NCBI GenBank assembly: GCA_050247075.1
Contig: JBFWUW010000011.1
Location: forward strand, 60,203 to 124,202
DNA: 64,000 nt
Direction of reading: 5' to 3'
Source: JBFWUW01 sp050247075
GTDB taxonomy: Bacteria > Planctomycetota > Planctomycetia > Pirellulales > JBFWUW01
In this document: positions 41,278-49,258 of the stretch, one piece after another
Layout: the number at the start of each line of letters is the position of its first letter
Numbering within the stretch: the first letter of the stretch is position 1
Program-made: the position numbers and the translations under genes
Notes under the pieces: generated by a model
Told to the model about the DNA's origin: nothing
Seen by the model: only the letters and a program-made list of their open reading frames with translations
Database searches by the model: none

Positions 41278-41608
41278 CGGCCCGGCGGCAAGGCTGGGCC
41301 GTTAAGTCATACAGCGACAGCCCGCCCGTCTATTTGCCCTATCCGGCGATGCCATCTTTGTTTACGACAACAGGCCCCGTGCCGGCTCACCTTGACACGG
41401 TGGGGGTCACTGCTAGAATCCCAAGGCGGATTCTGGCCGTAACTTGTTGGTGTTTCTCATCCCAGGAAGGATCGTTTCACCCCCTGTCGCGGCGCAAGAG
41501 CAGGCATGTTTTCGGCCAAAGGCATTCGCCTGTGTTGGCAGTTCCGATGACGGAGTTGCCGGTGGGTGGTCGGCTTGCACGGCTGGTTTTTTGGGAACGG
41601 CGATAGCC
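41278..41608. other. Intergenic region holding the mcsA promoter
   Basis: No gene in 330 bases; short frames here have no support. The only feature noticed is the promoter at 41392-41419. Confidence 0.5.
41392..41419 (+). promoter_or_regulatory. Near-consensus sigma-70 promoter upstream of mcsA
   Basis: TTGACA (41392-41397), 16-base spacer, TAGAAT (41414-41419). It would give a leader of about 180 bases before mcsA and should drive the mcsA-mcsB-coaD unit. No CtsR-type operator was recognised next to it. Confidence 0.6.
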
Positions 41609-42127
41609 ATGAAGTGCCAACGCGAGAATTGCGACAAAGTCGCGACTTTCCATATTACGGAACTGACGACAGGCGGCAGCCCGCAAGAGTTGCACCTCTG
41701 CGAGGAATGCGCACGCGAGTATCTGGCACAATCCGAGGGGGACGGCCCCGAAGCAGGCAGCGTGGGGGGGGGCATGTTGGGCCAAAATTTGGAGGTGGGC
41801 AAGACGGCCGAAGAGCTGATCAAGCTCGATAAGCGTTCTTGCCCTATTTGCGGCATCACGTTTTACGAGTTCCGCAGCCAGGGCCGGCTGGGCTGTCCGC
41901 ACGATTACGTCTGTTTTGAAAAAGAGTTGGAGCCGTTGATCGTCAATATCCACGGTGAAACCACGCATGTCGGCAAACGGCCGCAGACACCCGGCGGCAC
42001 CGACCAGCAGACAGAGTTGATCCGCTTGCGGCGCGATCTCAAAGCGGCCGTGGACGAGGAAAACTACGAGCGGGCCTCGGAGTTGCGGGACGAAATCCGC
42101 GGTGTCGAGGGGCACCCCAAGCCCTAG
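41609..42127 (+). CDS. mcsA: McsA-like zinc/UVR-motif protein, activator of McsB
   Basis: 172 residues from ATG 41609 (MKCQRENCDKVATFHITE). Four cysteine pairs (CQRENC, CEEC, CPIC, CPHDYVC) bind zinc, and the C-terminus has a UVR helix pair (LRRDLKAAVDEENYERASELRDEI). In Firmicutes McsA activates the arginine kinase McsB. The next gene here is mcsB, 59 bases downstream, supporting the same role. Confidence 0.93.
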   Translation: MKCQRENCDKVATFHITELTTGGSPQELHLCEECAREYLAQSEGDGPEAGSVGGGMLGQNLEVGKTAEELIKLDKRSCPICGITFYEFRSQGRLGCPHDYVCFEKELEPLIVNIHGETTHVGKRPQTPGGTDQQTELIRLRRDLKAAVDEENYERASELRDEIRGVEGHPKP

Positions 42128-42186
42128 CGGCCGGTCGGCGATTTGTTTTGGAAAGTTTGGTTGGTGCCGCGTATGAACGGATAGAC

Positions 42187-43278
42187 ATGGACAAGATTCC
42201 GACGGTGTTTGACGAGATGGCCCGGCGCAGCGGCGAGTGGCTGCGCGGTTCCGGTCCCGACTCCGACATTGTCATCAGCAGCCGCATTCGGCTGGCCCGC
42301 AATCTGGCCTCTTACCCGTTCATCAGCAAGGCCTCGCCCGGCGATCGGGTGGAGATCGAGCGCACACTTCGCGACCGCATCTTGCAGGCCCCCATGCCTT
42401 GCGAATTGAGCTATGTCGATGTCGCCAAATTGGGCGTGCTCGATCGGCAACTGCTGATCGAGCGGCAGCTTATCAGCCGCGAACATGCCGAGTCCGAAGG
42501 TGCCCGCGGCGTGGCCATCGACCCGCTGGAACGGGTCAGCCTGATGCTCAACGAGGAAGACCACCTTCGCATCCAGGTCCTTCAGAGCGGTTTTAATCTG
42601 CAAGAAGCCTGGAGTACCATCAACGCCATCGACGACGCGCTGCAAAGCCACGTCACTTTTGCCTTCAACGACCGGCTGGGCTTTCTGACGGCTTGCCCCA
42701 CCAATGTCGGCACGGGGATGCGGGTGAGTGTGATGCTGCACTTGCCCGCCTTGGTGATTACGCGGCAAATCGACAAAGTCTTCCGCAGCCTGCAAAAGAT
42801 CAGCTTGGCGGTCCGCGGCCTGCACGGTGAAGGCTCGCAGTCGATGGGGGACTTCTATCAGATTAGCAATCAAATCACCTTGGGCCGGGCCGAGACCGAC
42901 CTCGTTCAGCAAGTCAGCGATATCGTGCCCGTCATCATTGAGTACGAGCGACAGGCCCGGCAGTTTCTGGTTAAGGAAAGCCAAGAGAATCTGCACGACC
43001 GCGTTAGCCGGGCGTACGGCATTTTACGGACAGCGCAAACGATCAGCTCCGAGGAGACCATGCATTTGCTCTCCAGCGTGCGGATGGGGGTCAACCTTGG
43101 CCTCATCAAGGGGCTGGGCATACCGGTCCTCAACGAATTGTTCATCCACACGCAGCCGGCCCATCTGCAAAAGATCAGCGGTGTCAGCCTGGACACGGCC
43201 GACCGCAATATCGAACGGGCCCGCTACTTGCGCCGGCACCTCAACCAGGACAACGGCGACAGCGTAAGCCAGAACTAG
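42187..43278 (+). CDS. mcsB: Protein arginine kinase McsB
   Basis: 363 residues, phosphagen-kinase fold. Motifs VISSRIRLARNLASYPF, LMLNEEDHLRIQVL (catalytic Glu), GLHGEGSQSMGDFYQISNQITLG and a C-terminal LSSVRMGVNLGLIK. McsB phosphorylates arginines and marks proteins for ClpCP degradation. Start at ATG 42187. clpC and ctsR, its usual neighbours in Bacillus, are not in the window; coaD follows instead. Confidence 0.96.
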   Translation: MDKIPTVFDEMARRSGEWLRGSGPDSDIVISSRIRLARNLASYPFISKASPGDRVEIERTLRDRILQAPMPCELSYVDVAKLGVLDRQLLIERQLISREHAESEGARGVAIDPLERVSLMLNEEDHLRIQVLQSGFNLQEAWSTINAIDDALQSHVTFAFNDRLGFLTACPTNVGTGMRVSVMLHLPALVITRQIDKVFRSLQKISLAVRGLHGEGSQSMGDFYQISNQITLGRAETDLVQQVSDIVPVIIEYERQARQFLVKESQENLHDRVSRAYGILRTAQTISSEETMHLLSSVRMGVNLGLIKGLGIPVLNELFIHTQPAHLQKISGVSLDTADRNIERARYLRRHLNQDNGDSVSQN

Positions 43279-43323
43279 CCGCGTCGGCCAGCCACACCGG
43301 CGGAAAATAGGGCGAAGCTTCTC

Positions 43324-43836
43324 ATGTCGAATTCCGACTCGCGGATAGCGGTTTACACCGGCTCTTTCGACCCCATCACGCTGGGGCATCTTAATGTCAT
43401 CCAGCGCGGCAGCCGGTTGGTCGACAAGCTGATCGTCGGCATCGGCATCAATGTGGAAAAACAGGCCATGTTCACGCCGGCGGAGCGGGTGGAACATGTC
43501 CGCCACGCCACCGCCCGGTTTGGCAATGTGGAAGTGCGGCAATTCTCGGGGCTGGCTGTTAAATTCGTGCGCGAATGCGGTGCCCGCGTGATGATCCGCG
43601 GCGTGCGGCCGCTGACCGACATCGAAGCCGAAATCAGCATGATGATGGCCAACCGCCAGCTCGATCCGGGCATCGAAACGGTCTTCCTCATGGCGGACCA
43701 GGACTTTTTGCACGTTTCCAGTTCGCTCATCAAACAAATCGCTCCGCTGGCGAACGACGAGGAACTAGCCCCCTTCGTCCCGCCCGAGGTGATCGCCGCA
43801 TTGCGAAAAAAACTGAAGGCGGCGGCACCCTCCTAA
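43324..43836 (+). CDS. coaD: Phosphopantetheine adenylyltransferase
   Basis: 170 residues. Nucleotide-binding GSFDPITLGHLNVI with the His-x-x-His-like GH motif, RGVRPLTDIEAEISM and the C-terminal VSSSLIKQIA. Catalyses the fourth step of coenzyme A synthesis in the cytoplasm. Starts 45 bases after mcsB and is probably co-transcribed with it. Confidence 0.97.
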   Translation: MSNSDSRIAVYTGSFDPITLGHLNVIQRGSRLVDKLIVGIGINVEKQAMFTPAERVEHVRHATARFGNVEVRQFSGLAVKFVRECGARVMIRGVRPLTDIEAEISMMMANRQLDPGIETVFLMADQDFLHVSSSLIKQIAPLANDEELAPFVPPEVIAALRKKLKAAAPS

Positions 43837-43860
43837 GTTGCGGTTCCATCACCGGAAAAC

Positions 43861-43913
43861 TGTAGGAGGCGTTTTCAACGCCGAACGACTGTAGGAGGCG
43901 ATTCCATCGCCGA
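43861..43913. repeat. Two REP units
   Basis: Unit 43861-43884 is diverged in the loop (GGCGTTTTCAACGCC) with its stem preserved by compensatory change; unit 43890-43913 is standard. Both point the same way and lie after coaD. Confidence 0.75.
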
Positions 43914-43980
43914 TGCATCGCGCGATGCCGTCCCATTGAATAATTGAATCCCTCCGACGAATATTGCCCAGGAGATGCAC

Positions 43981-45138
43981 ATGGAACCGACGCCTCCCCC
44001 AGACGACGCTCCTTCTCCGCCGCCCGTCCGGCAAATACCCGACCTGGCTGGACGCCATGCGTCACCCCCGCCGCGCCGTCGCCGCCGCTTGGGCTGGGTG
44101 ATTGGCTTTCTGCTGATCGGTACGCCCTTGCTGCTGAGTTGCCTGTTGCTAAGCTTCGTCGGCTCCTTGGGCGGAACAGACAGTGCCTTGACGCAGCATT
44201 TCCATTCCGGCGACAAATATGGCAGCGACAAGGTTGCCATCATTACCGTCTCTGGCACTATTTTGGATGGCGAGGGCTTCGTCAAAAAACAGATCGACGC
44301 CGTCCGCGAGGACAAAAGCGTGCGGGCAGTCGTACTGCGCGTCGATTCGCCCGGCGGCACGGTGACGGGCAGCGACTACATCTACCATCATCTCAACCGC
44401 TTGTGCGACGAAAAAGGGAAGGAACTGGCCCAGGAATCGCCAAAAGCCAAGGCCCGGCGGAAAATTCAGCCGCTCGCCAGCGACAGCAACCGCCTGCCGC
44501 TGGTGGTCAGCATGGGCGGCATGGCGGCCAGCGGCGGCTACTACGTTTCGATGGCTTGCGGAACGGAGAAAGACGTCATCTTCGCCGAGCCGACCACCTG
44601 GACAGGCTCCATCGGGGTGATCATTCCGCATTACAACTTCGCCGGTTTGATGGACAAGTTTGAAGTGCAGGAGGACTCTGTTAAAAGCCATCCCTTGAAG
44701 CAGATGGGCGCGCCCACCCGCAAGATGACCGAGCAAGAGCGGGCGATTTTTCAAGAACTGGTCGATGACTCGTTCGCGCGGTTCAAGGAGATTGTCAAGT
44801 CGGGCCGGCCGGCCTTTCGCGAGGAACCCGCTAAGCTAGACACCGTGGCCACCGGCCAGGTCTTTACCACCAATCAAGCCATCGCCAACGGACTGGTGGA
44901 CAAAGAGGGCTTTATTGAAGAAGCCATCGATCGCGCGCTGGCCTTGGCCGGCCTGGAGAAAGGCAAGACCAAAGTCATCGAGTTCAAGCGGCAGATCGGT
45001 CTGCTCGATTCCCTGGTGGCCACGCAGGCCCAGGGAAGCGCGCAGCCCGCCGCTGATCTTTCCAGACTGCTGGACCTGACTGCGCCTCGCGCGTATTACC
45101 TCAGCTCGTGGTTGCCAAACTTGTTGGAAAAGCAGTAG
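43981..45138 (+). CDS. sppA: Signal peptide peptidase SppA, S49 family
   Basis: 385 residues from ATG 43981 (AGGAG six bases upstream). A cytoplasmic proline-rich tail is followed by one transmembrane segment (LGWVIGFLLIGTPLLLSCLLL). The protease domain has LRVDSPGGTVTGSDY, MGGMAASGGYYVSMA with the nucleophilic Ser, TWTGSIGVI, and a Lys in SHPLKQMGAPTRKMT. The single-domain length fits the short SppA type. Degrades signal peptides and misfolded membrane segments at the inner membrane. Confidence 0.93.
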   Translation: MEPTPPPDDAPSPPPVRQIPDLAGRHASPPPRRRRRLGWVIGFLLIGTPLLLSCLLLSFVGSLGGTDSALTQHFHSGDKYGSDKVAIITVSGTILDGEGFVKKQIDAVREDKSVRAVVLRVDSPGGTVTGSDYIYHHLNRLCDEKGKELAQESPKAKARRKIQPLASDSNRLPLVVSMGGMAASGGYYVSMACGTEKDVIFAEPTTWTGSIGVIIPHYNFAGLMDKFEVQEDSVKSHPLKQMGAPTRKMTEQERAIFQELVDDSFARFKEIVKSGRPAFREEPAKLDTVATGQVFTTNQAIANGLVDKEGFIEEAIDRALALAGLEKGKTKVIEFKRQIGLLDSLVATQAQGSAQPAADLSRLLDLTAPRAYYLSSWLPNLLEKQ

Positions 45139-45347
45139 GCGGCAGGCGATGGGGGCCACTGATCTTGACCATTCTGGGCCGTTCTGGTCCGATTCTGGCT
45201 TGCCGTGCCGTTGCCGCAACTGCTGGCCGCGGCGGAAGTTGCGGCCGCAATCGCGATGCCCCAAATTTCTTGTGACCCCCGCCCCGGTTCTGGCAACTCA
45301 TCTGGCGGAATGAGTAGTCGCGGAACAGGCATGTCAGGCCCACGGAA

Positions 45348-45926
45348 GTGGCCCCGTCGTTCGGTGTGAGCGCCGTCTTGGAAGACCAGCGAACCGATGA
45401 ACAGTTGATCGCCGAAGCGGCACGCGAAGGTTCGGATGGTCCGGCCTTTGTGGCCTTGCTGGAGCGGCATCGCGAGCGAATCTGGCGGGTCTGCTACCGA
45501 TTGATGGGCAACGAGTCCGACGCGCACGACGCCGCGCAAGAAGTGTTTGTCAGGCTGTTCTTGCATCGCGACAAATTCGCCGGGCGGGCCAGGTTCACCA
45601 CCTGGCTGCACGGGCTGGCCTTGCGGACGTGCCTGACGTTGCGGCGGACGCGAGGGCGGCGGCAAAAGCGGGAATCGGCCGCGGCCGAAGAGAATCAACG
45701 GAAACAAGACGCGGCCCAACCGGCACCCGGACTGGCTTTGGAAGTCATGCAATTGTTGGAAGGACTGCCAGAGGAAGACCGGGCCATGCTGATTTTGAAA
45801 TTCGCGGAGGGCTACAGCTACGAGGATCTCGCGGAAATGTTCGAGCTGTCGGTCAGCGCGTGCAAGATGCGAGTCAGCCGGGCCAAGGAGAAAGTGCAAC
45901 AGATGCATGCCGACAAAAAACATTGA
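45348..45926 (+). CDS. ECF sigma factor
   Basis: 192 residues. Region 2 is AFVALLERHRERIWRVCYRLMGNESDAHDAAQEVFVRLF. Region 4 is LPEEDRAMLILKFAEGYSYEDLAEMFELSVSACKMRVSRAKEKV. The linker is Arg/Lys-rich. Start GTG 45348; a GTG at 45366 is also possible. A small gene (46042-46275) follows, where an anti-sigma factor would be expected. Confidence 0.93.
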   Translation: MAPSFGVSAVLEDQRTDEQLIAEAAREGSDGPAFVALLERHRERIWRVCYRLMGNESDAHDAAQEVFVRLFLHRDKFAGRARFTTWLHGLALRTCLTLRRTRGRRQKRESAAAEENQRKQDAAQPAPGLALEVMQLLEGLPEEDRAMLILKFAEGYSYEDLAEMFELSVSACKMRVSRAKEKVQQMHADKKH

Positions 45927-46041
45927 CAACCGATGGCCGAACACGCCATGCCATGATCCTGGGCACGATGACCGCCAACACCGTGTCCGTCCCACTCGCC
46001 CAAGACCTGTTTTAGAAACCGATGGATCGCGAGCCTAACTC

Positions 46042-46275
46042 ATGACGGACGACTTGCTGGAACAACTGGCCCAAGCCGAAGTCCCACCGGTCCCGGCCAA
46101 ACTATCGCGCGACGTGCACGATTCGCTCAACCGCACCTTGCTTGCCGCGCACCTGATCGACCTGGCAATACACGGCACGGCCTATGCCTGCAATGCCTTC
46201 GCCAAAGGAGTTCTGCACGTCATCACCCTAACCATCACGGGAAAACTACAAGACAAGAAAAAGACTGAAGACTGA
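46042..46275 (+). CDS. Small hypothetical protein downstream of the sigma factor (77 aa)
   Basis: MTDDLLEQLAQAEVPPVPAK ..., with a helix LLAAHLIDLAIHGTAYACNAF that might be a weak membrane segment and a Lys-rich end. Planctomycete ECF sigma genes are often followed by a small gene of this type. Whether it acts as an anti-sigma factor is only inferred from position. Confidence 0.6.
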   Translation: MTDDLLEQLAQAEVPPVPAKLSRDVHDSLNRTLLAAHLIDLAIHGTAYACNAFAKGVLHVITLTITGKLQDKKKTED

Positions 46276-46416
46276 ACACCTATTGCGTTTCGTGCGGCCA
46301 ATGAGCCTAGGCCGACCAACGGGAAGGCCGAAAGCTATGCAATTTGAAGCGTTCGCAAACGATCATTATCCAAACGAACCGCTAAAAAACTGAACACCTT
46401 TTCCCAGGAGCATCCC

Positions 46417-47259
46417 ATGTCCGAAAACCTCGACCTCGTCAACCAGTGGAAACAAACCCTCGTCGTCAGTTTTACCCAAGCCTTTGGGCAAATCATCGAT
46501 ACCGTGCCGCGGCTGTTGGGCATGGTCGTCGTGCTGTTGCTGGGGTATTTCATTGCCAAAATGCTGGGCCGGCTGTCGACTGCACTATGCGAACGTATCG
46601 GCCTGCAAACCGCCGCCGAACGGAGCGGGCTGGCTGGTTCCATGAAACAGGTCGGCATCCACCGCAGTGTGCCGTTTATCGTCGGGGCGCTGGTCTTTTG
46701 GGGCCTGATGTGCGTCTTCTTGACAGCGGCCTTTAATATCCTGGGGCTGCCGACAGTCTCCACGGCGATGGAGCAGATTGTGTCGTACATTCCCAAACTG
46801 CTGGTGGCCGCAGTGGTGGTCGTGCTGGGCCTGTTGGTCGCCAGCTTTCTACGAGGTGTGGTCGCCACCAGTGCCGACCGCGTCGGCCTGTCGTATGCCG
46901 AGTATCTGGCCAACGGTTTTTACTACGTACTGGCTGGCATGACCTTCATGGCGGCCGCCGACCATCTGGGCCTCAAATTTGACATGTTCAACTACGCCAT
47001 CTTGATCGCCTTCGGCGCCTTGTCACTGGGCTTTGGGCTGGCGCTGGGCCTGGGGGGGCGCGACGTTATGGCCGGTATCCTGGCGGGCTACTACACCCGC
47101 CAGCGGTTGCACCCTGGCGACGTTGTCACCGTCGCCGGCATGAGCGGCACGGTACGCGAAGTCGGCCCGGTGGCCACGGTGATCGAAACGGAGGAAGACG
47201 GCCTGCTGAACCGTCACACCATCCCCAACACCAAAATGCTCAACGAAGCGGTTCGCTAA
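46417..47259 (+). CDS. Mechanosensitive channel, MscS family (280 aa)
   Basis: Several transmembrane segments (VPRLLGMVVVLLLGYFIAK; IVGALVFWGLMCVFLTAAF; LLVAAVVVVLGLLVASFL). The pore-lining region is LGFGLALGLGGRDVMAGILAGYY, and the start of the cytosolic beta domain is LHPGDVVTVAGMSGTVREVG ... HTIPNTKM. Opens on membrane tension and releases solutes. Monocistronic with a strong terminator. Confidence 0.88.
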   Translation: MSENLDLVNQWKQTLVVSFTQAFGQIIDTVPRLLGMVVVLLLGYFIAKMLGRLSTALCERIGLQTAAERSGLAGSMKQVGIHRSVPFIVGALVFWGLMCVFLTAAFNILGLPTVSTAMEQIVSYIPKLLVAAVVVVLGLLVASFLRGVVATSADRVGLSYAEYLANGFYYVLAGMTFMAAADHLGLKFDMFNYAILIAFGALSLGFGLALGLGGRDVMAGILAGYYTRQRLHPGDVVTVAGMSGTVREVGPVATVIETEEDGLLNRHTIPNTKMLNEAVR

Positions 47260-47286
47260 CGCCTCTAATCCTTCACACTTCCACCC

Positions 47287-47320
47287 GGCGGCGAGAGACA
47301 CGTTCTCTCGCCGCCTTTTT
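47287..47320 (+). terminator. Strong Rho-independent terminator
   Basis: Perfect twelve-base-pair stem GGCGGCGAGAGA/TCTCTCGCCGCC with a five-base loop and TTTTT, 28 bases after the MscS-like gene. Confidence 0.9.
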
Positions 47321-47817
47321 CGTTGGCCTACAGGGCAACCGCGACCAGATATTTGAAGATTGTGCATTGCCAGCGAGTTGAGTGCGCACCGGCAATTAGA
47401 CGAGGCTTGGTGAGAACCACGAATCAAACGAATCTAACGAATGAATCTCCTGAGTGGAAACTCGCTTGAGGAAAAGGGGGCGGGCAGCGACTAAGAGAAC
47501 TCGTACCGTAGGATCTTTATTCGTTCGATTCGTTTGATTCGTGGTTCTTCTCTTGGCGGGGCAGTACGATCCCGCCCTGAACGTACAAGTATTTGGCGGT
47601 CTCGGCCCTCCAGGATGGAACGCCGATTCTCGCCGTCGGAGACGGCTTCAACAGCCAAGTGCCACCCACGGCAACGAGGTGGCCCGCTATCGCTGCGTTG
47701 TGTTCAAATGCCTGAACCGCAGCTTCCCCTGTTGAGTTACCCGCCCAATATGACGACAATAAGGCAGGGCCGAAGGCTAAAAGCCGTACACTAAAAACTG
47801 AACACTGAAAACTCCCC
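47321..47817. other. Gene-free region with a large inverted repeat
   Basis: Nearly 500 bases without a convincing gene. It contains a pair of inverted arms about 30 bases long (47412-47442 and 47520-47552; core ACGAATCAAACGAAT). The stretch 47560-47740 looks like worn coding sequence but no frame holds. The DUF1501 gene starts at 47818 right after ACTGAACACTGAAAAC-like text that also occurs at 18713 and 46272. Confidence 0.55.
47412..47552. repeat. Inverted repeat with 30-base arms
   Basis: Arm one, GAGAACCACGAATCAAACG..., at 47412-47442 and its near-perfect reverse complement at 47520-47552, with 77 bases between. Confidence 0.7.
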
Positions 47818-49173
47818 ATGCTCAACCTTCGTTTCAACACCGGCACCCCGACCAACGTCGTCTCGCGGCGCAAACTGCTGCAAGCCGGCTTCTTGGGCAT
47901 TGGCGGCTTAGGGCTGGCCGATCTATTGCGCATGCGGGCGGAAGCGGGGCCGGTGGCCGCCAAGAAGGATACGGCGGTGATCTTGCTGTGGCTGGGGGGC
48001 GGGCCAAGCCAGCTTGAAACGTACGACATGAAGCCCCAGGCACCCGCCGACATTCGCGGGCCGTTTCGGCCGATCGGCACCAAAGTCTCAGGCATCGAAC
48101 TGTGCGAGTTGTTGCCGGAACATGCCAAGATCGCCGACAAATTCACGATTATTCGTTCCTGCCATCATGCCGAGTCGGCCCACCCTAACGGCACCTGGCG
48201 ATTTCTTACCGGTTCGGGCGAGGGGACATCGGGCGGGCTGCTGGGGACGCAAGCCAGGCAGCCCTGCTTGGGCCCACAGGTCAACCGCTCGCTCGGCCTG
48301 TGCCGCAACGGCATGCCCGTGGTGCTGAACCTGGGCAACGGATACCATTGGTACGGTTCGCCCGGCGACTGGGGCGAAACGTACCGCGTGCCCAACGCCG
48401 TGGGAGGGTTGGCCGGTTGGACATTGCAAACCACGCCCGACCGGTTGAAGACGGTCGATCAGTTGCGTGCCCGTTTCGACCGCTTGCAGGGCGATCTTGA
48501 CCAGCGCGGCACGCTGGACGCCACCAACCAGTTCAATCGGCAGGCGACGGAGATTTTGCTGTCGGGCCGCGTCGCCGAAGCCTTCGATGTGGACCAGGAA
48601 GACCCGCGGCTGCGCGACCTGTACGGCACGGAATGGGGCGAACAATGTTTGGTTGCGCGGCGGCTGGTGGAACGCGGCGTGAATCTGGTGACGGTGGCCG
48701 TGCCGGGGCGTCGGCCGGGCAGCACCCAAGCCAGCTACGATTGGGACGACCACGCCGTCAATTGGGATCTGCCCGCGGCCATGATCGACCGGCTGCCGTT
48801 TTACGATTCGGCCGTGGCCACGCTGATTCGCGATGTCCACGAACGCGGATTGAACGAAAAAGTACTGATCGTCGTGACCGGCGAATTTGGCCGTACCCCG
48901 CGGCCCGATACCAACTCGCCCGGCCGCTATGGACGCGACCACTACCCCAACGCCATGTCGATGCTGTTCTCAGGCGGCAGTGGACCCTTGGGCCAAGTCA
49001 TCGGTGCCACCAACGGCCGCGCGGAGTACCCGGTCGAGAGGCCCCTTTCGCCCGACGACATTCGCGCCACCATCTTGCAGCACTTGGGCATCAACTACGA
49101 ACACGAGTTCGTCAATGCCTCGGGCCGGCCCGTGCGGCTGTGCAACGGGCGGCATTTGACGGAATGGGCATAG
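47818..49173 (+). CDS. DUF1501 protein, Tat-like leader (451 aa)
   Basis: N-terminal SRRKLLQAGFLGIGGLGLADLL resembles a twin-arginine leader. The alkaline-phosphatase/sulfatase-like core shows ILLWLGGGPSQLETYDMKP, IIRSCHHAESAHPNG and VTGEFGRTPRPDTN, as in DUF1501 proteins, which abound in planctomycetes. Their substrate is unknown. A related protein is encoded convergently at 51674-53146 with the NPCBM protein between. Confidence 0.92.
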   Translation: MLNLRFNTGTPTNVVSRRKLLQAGFLGIGGLGLADLLRMRAEAGPVAAKKDTAVILLWLGGGPSQLETYDMKPQAPADIRGPFRPIGTKVSGIELCELLPEHAKIADKFTIIRSCHHAESAHPNGTWRFLTGSGEGTSGGLLGTQARQPCLGPQVNRSLGLCRNGMPVVLNLGNGYHWYGSPGDWGETYRVPNAVGGLAGWTLQTTPDRLKTVDQLRARFDRLQGDLDQRGTLDATNQFNRQATEILLSGRVAEAFDVDQEDPRLRDLYGTEWGEQCLVARRLVERGVNLVTVAVPGRRPGSTQASYDWDDHAVNWDLPAAMIDRLPFYDSAVATLIRDVHERGLNEKVLIVVTGEFGRTPRPDTNSPGRYGRDHYPNAMSMLFSGGSGPLGQVIGATNGRAEYPVERPLSPDDIRATILQHLGINYEHEFVNASGRPVRLCNGRHLTEWA

Positions 49174-49232
49174 GTGTTTTGTTTGATGCTTAATCCATCG
49201 CACAAGCATCGTCGCAATCCCCTTCTCCCTTT

Positions 49233-49253
49233 GGGAGAGGGCCGGGGTGAGGG
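49233..49253. repeat. Second copy of the CCCTC-rich intergenic word
   Basis: 21 bases identical to the reverse complement of 18619-18639, with a small hairpin CTCCC-TTT-GGGAG just before it. It sits directly in front of the ATG at 49259. Confidence 0.65.
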
Positions 49254-49258
49254 TCGCG

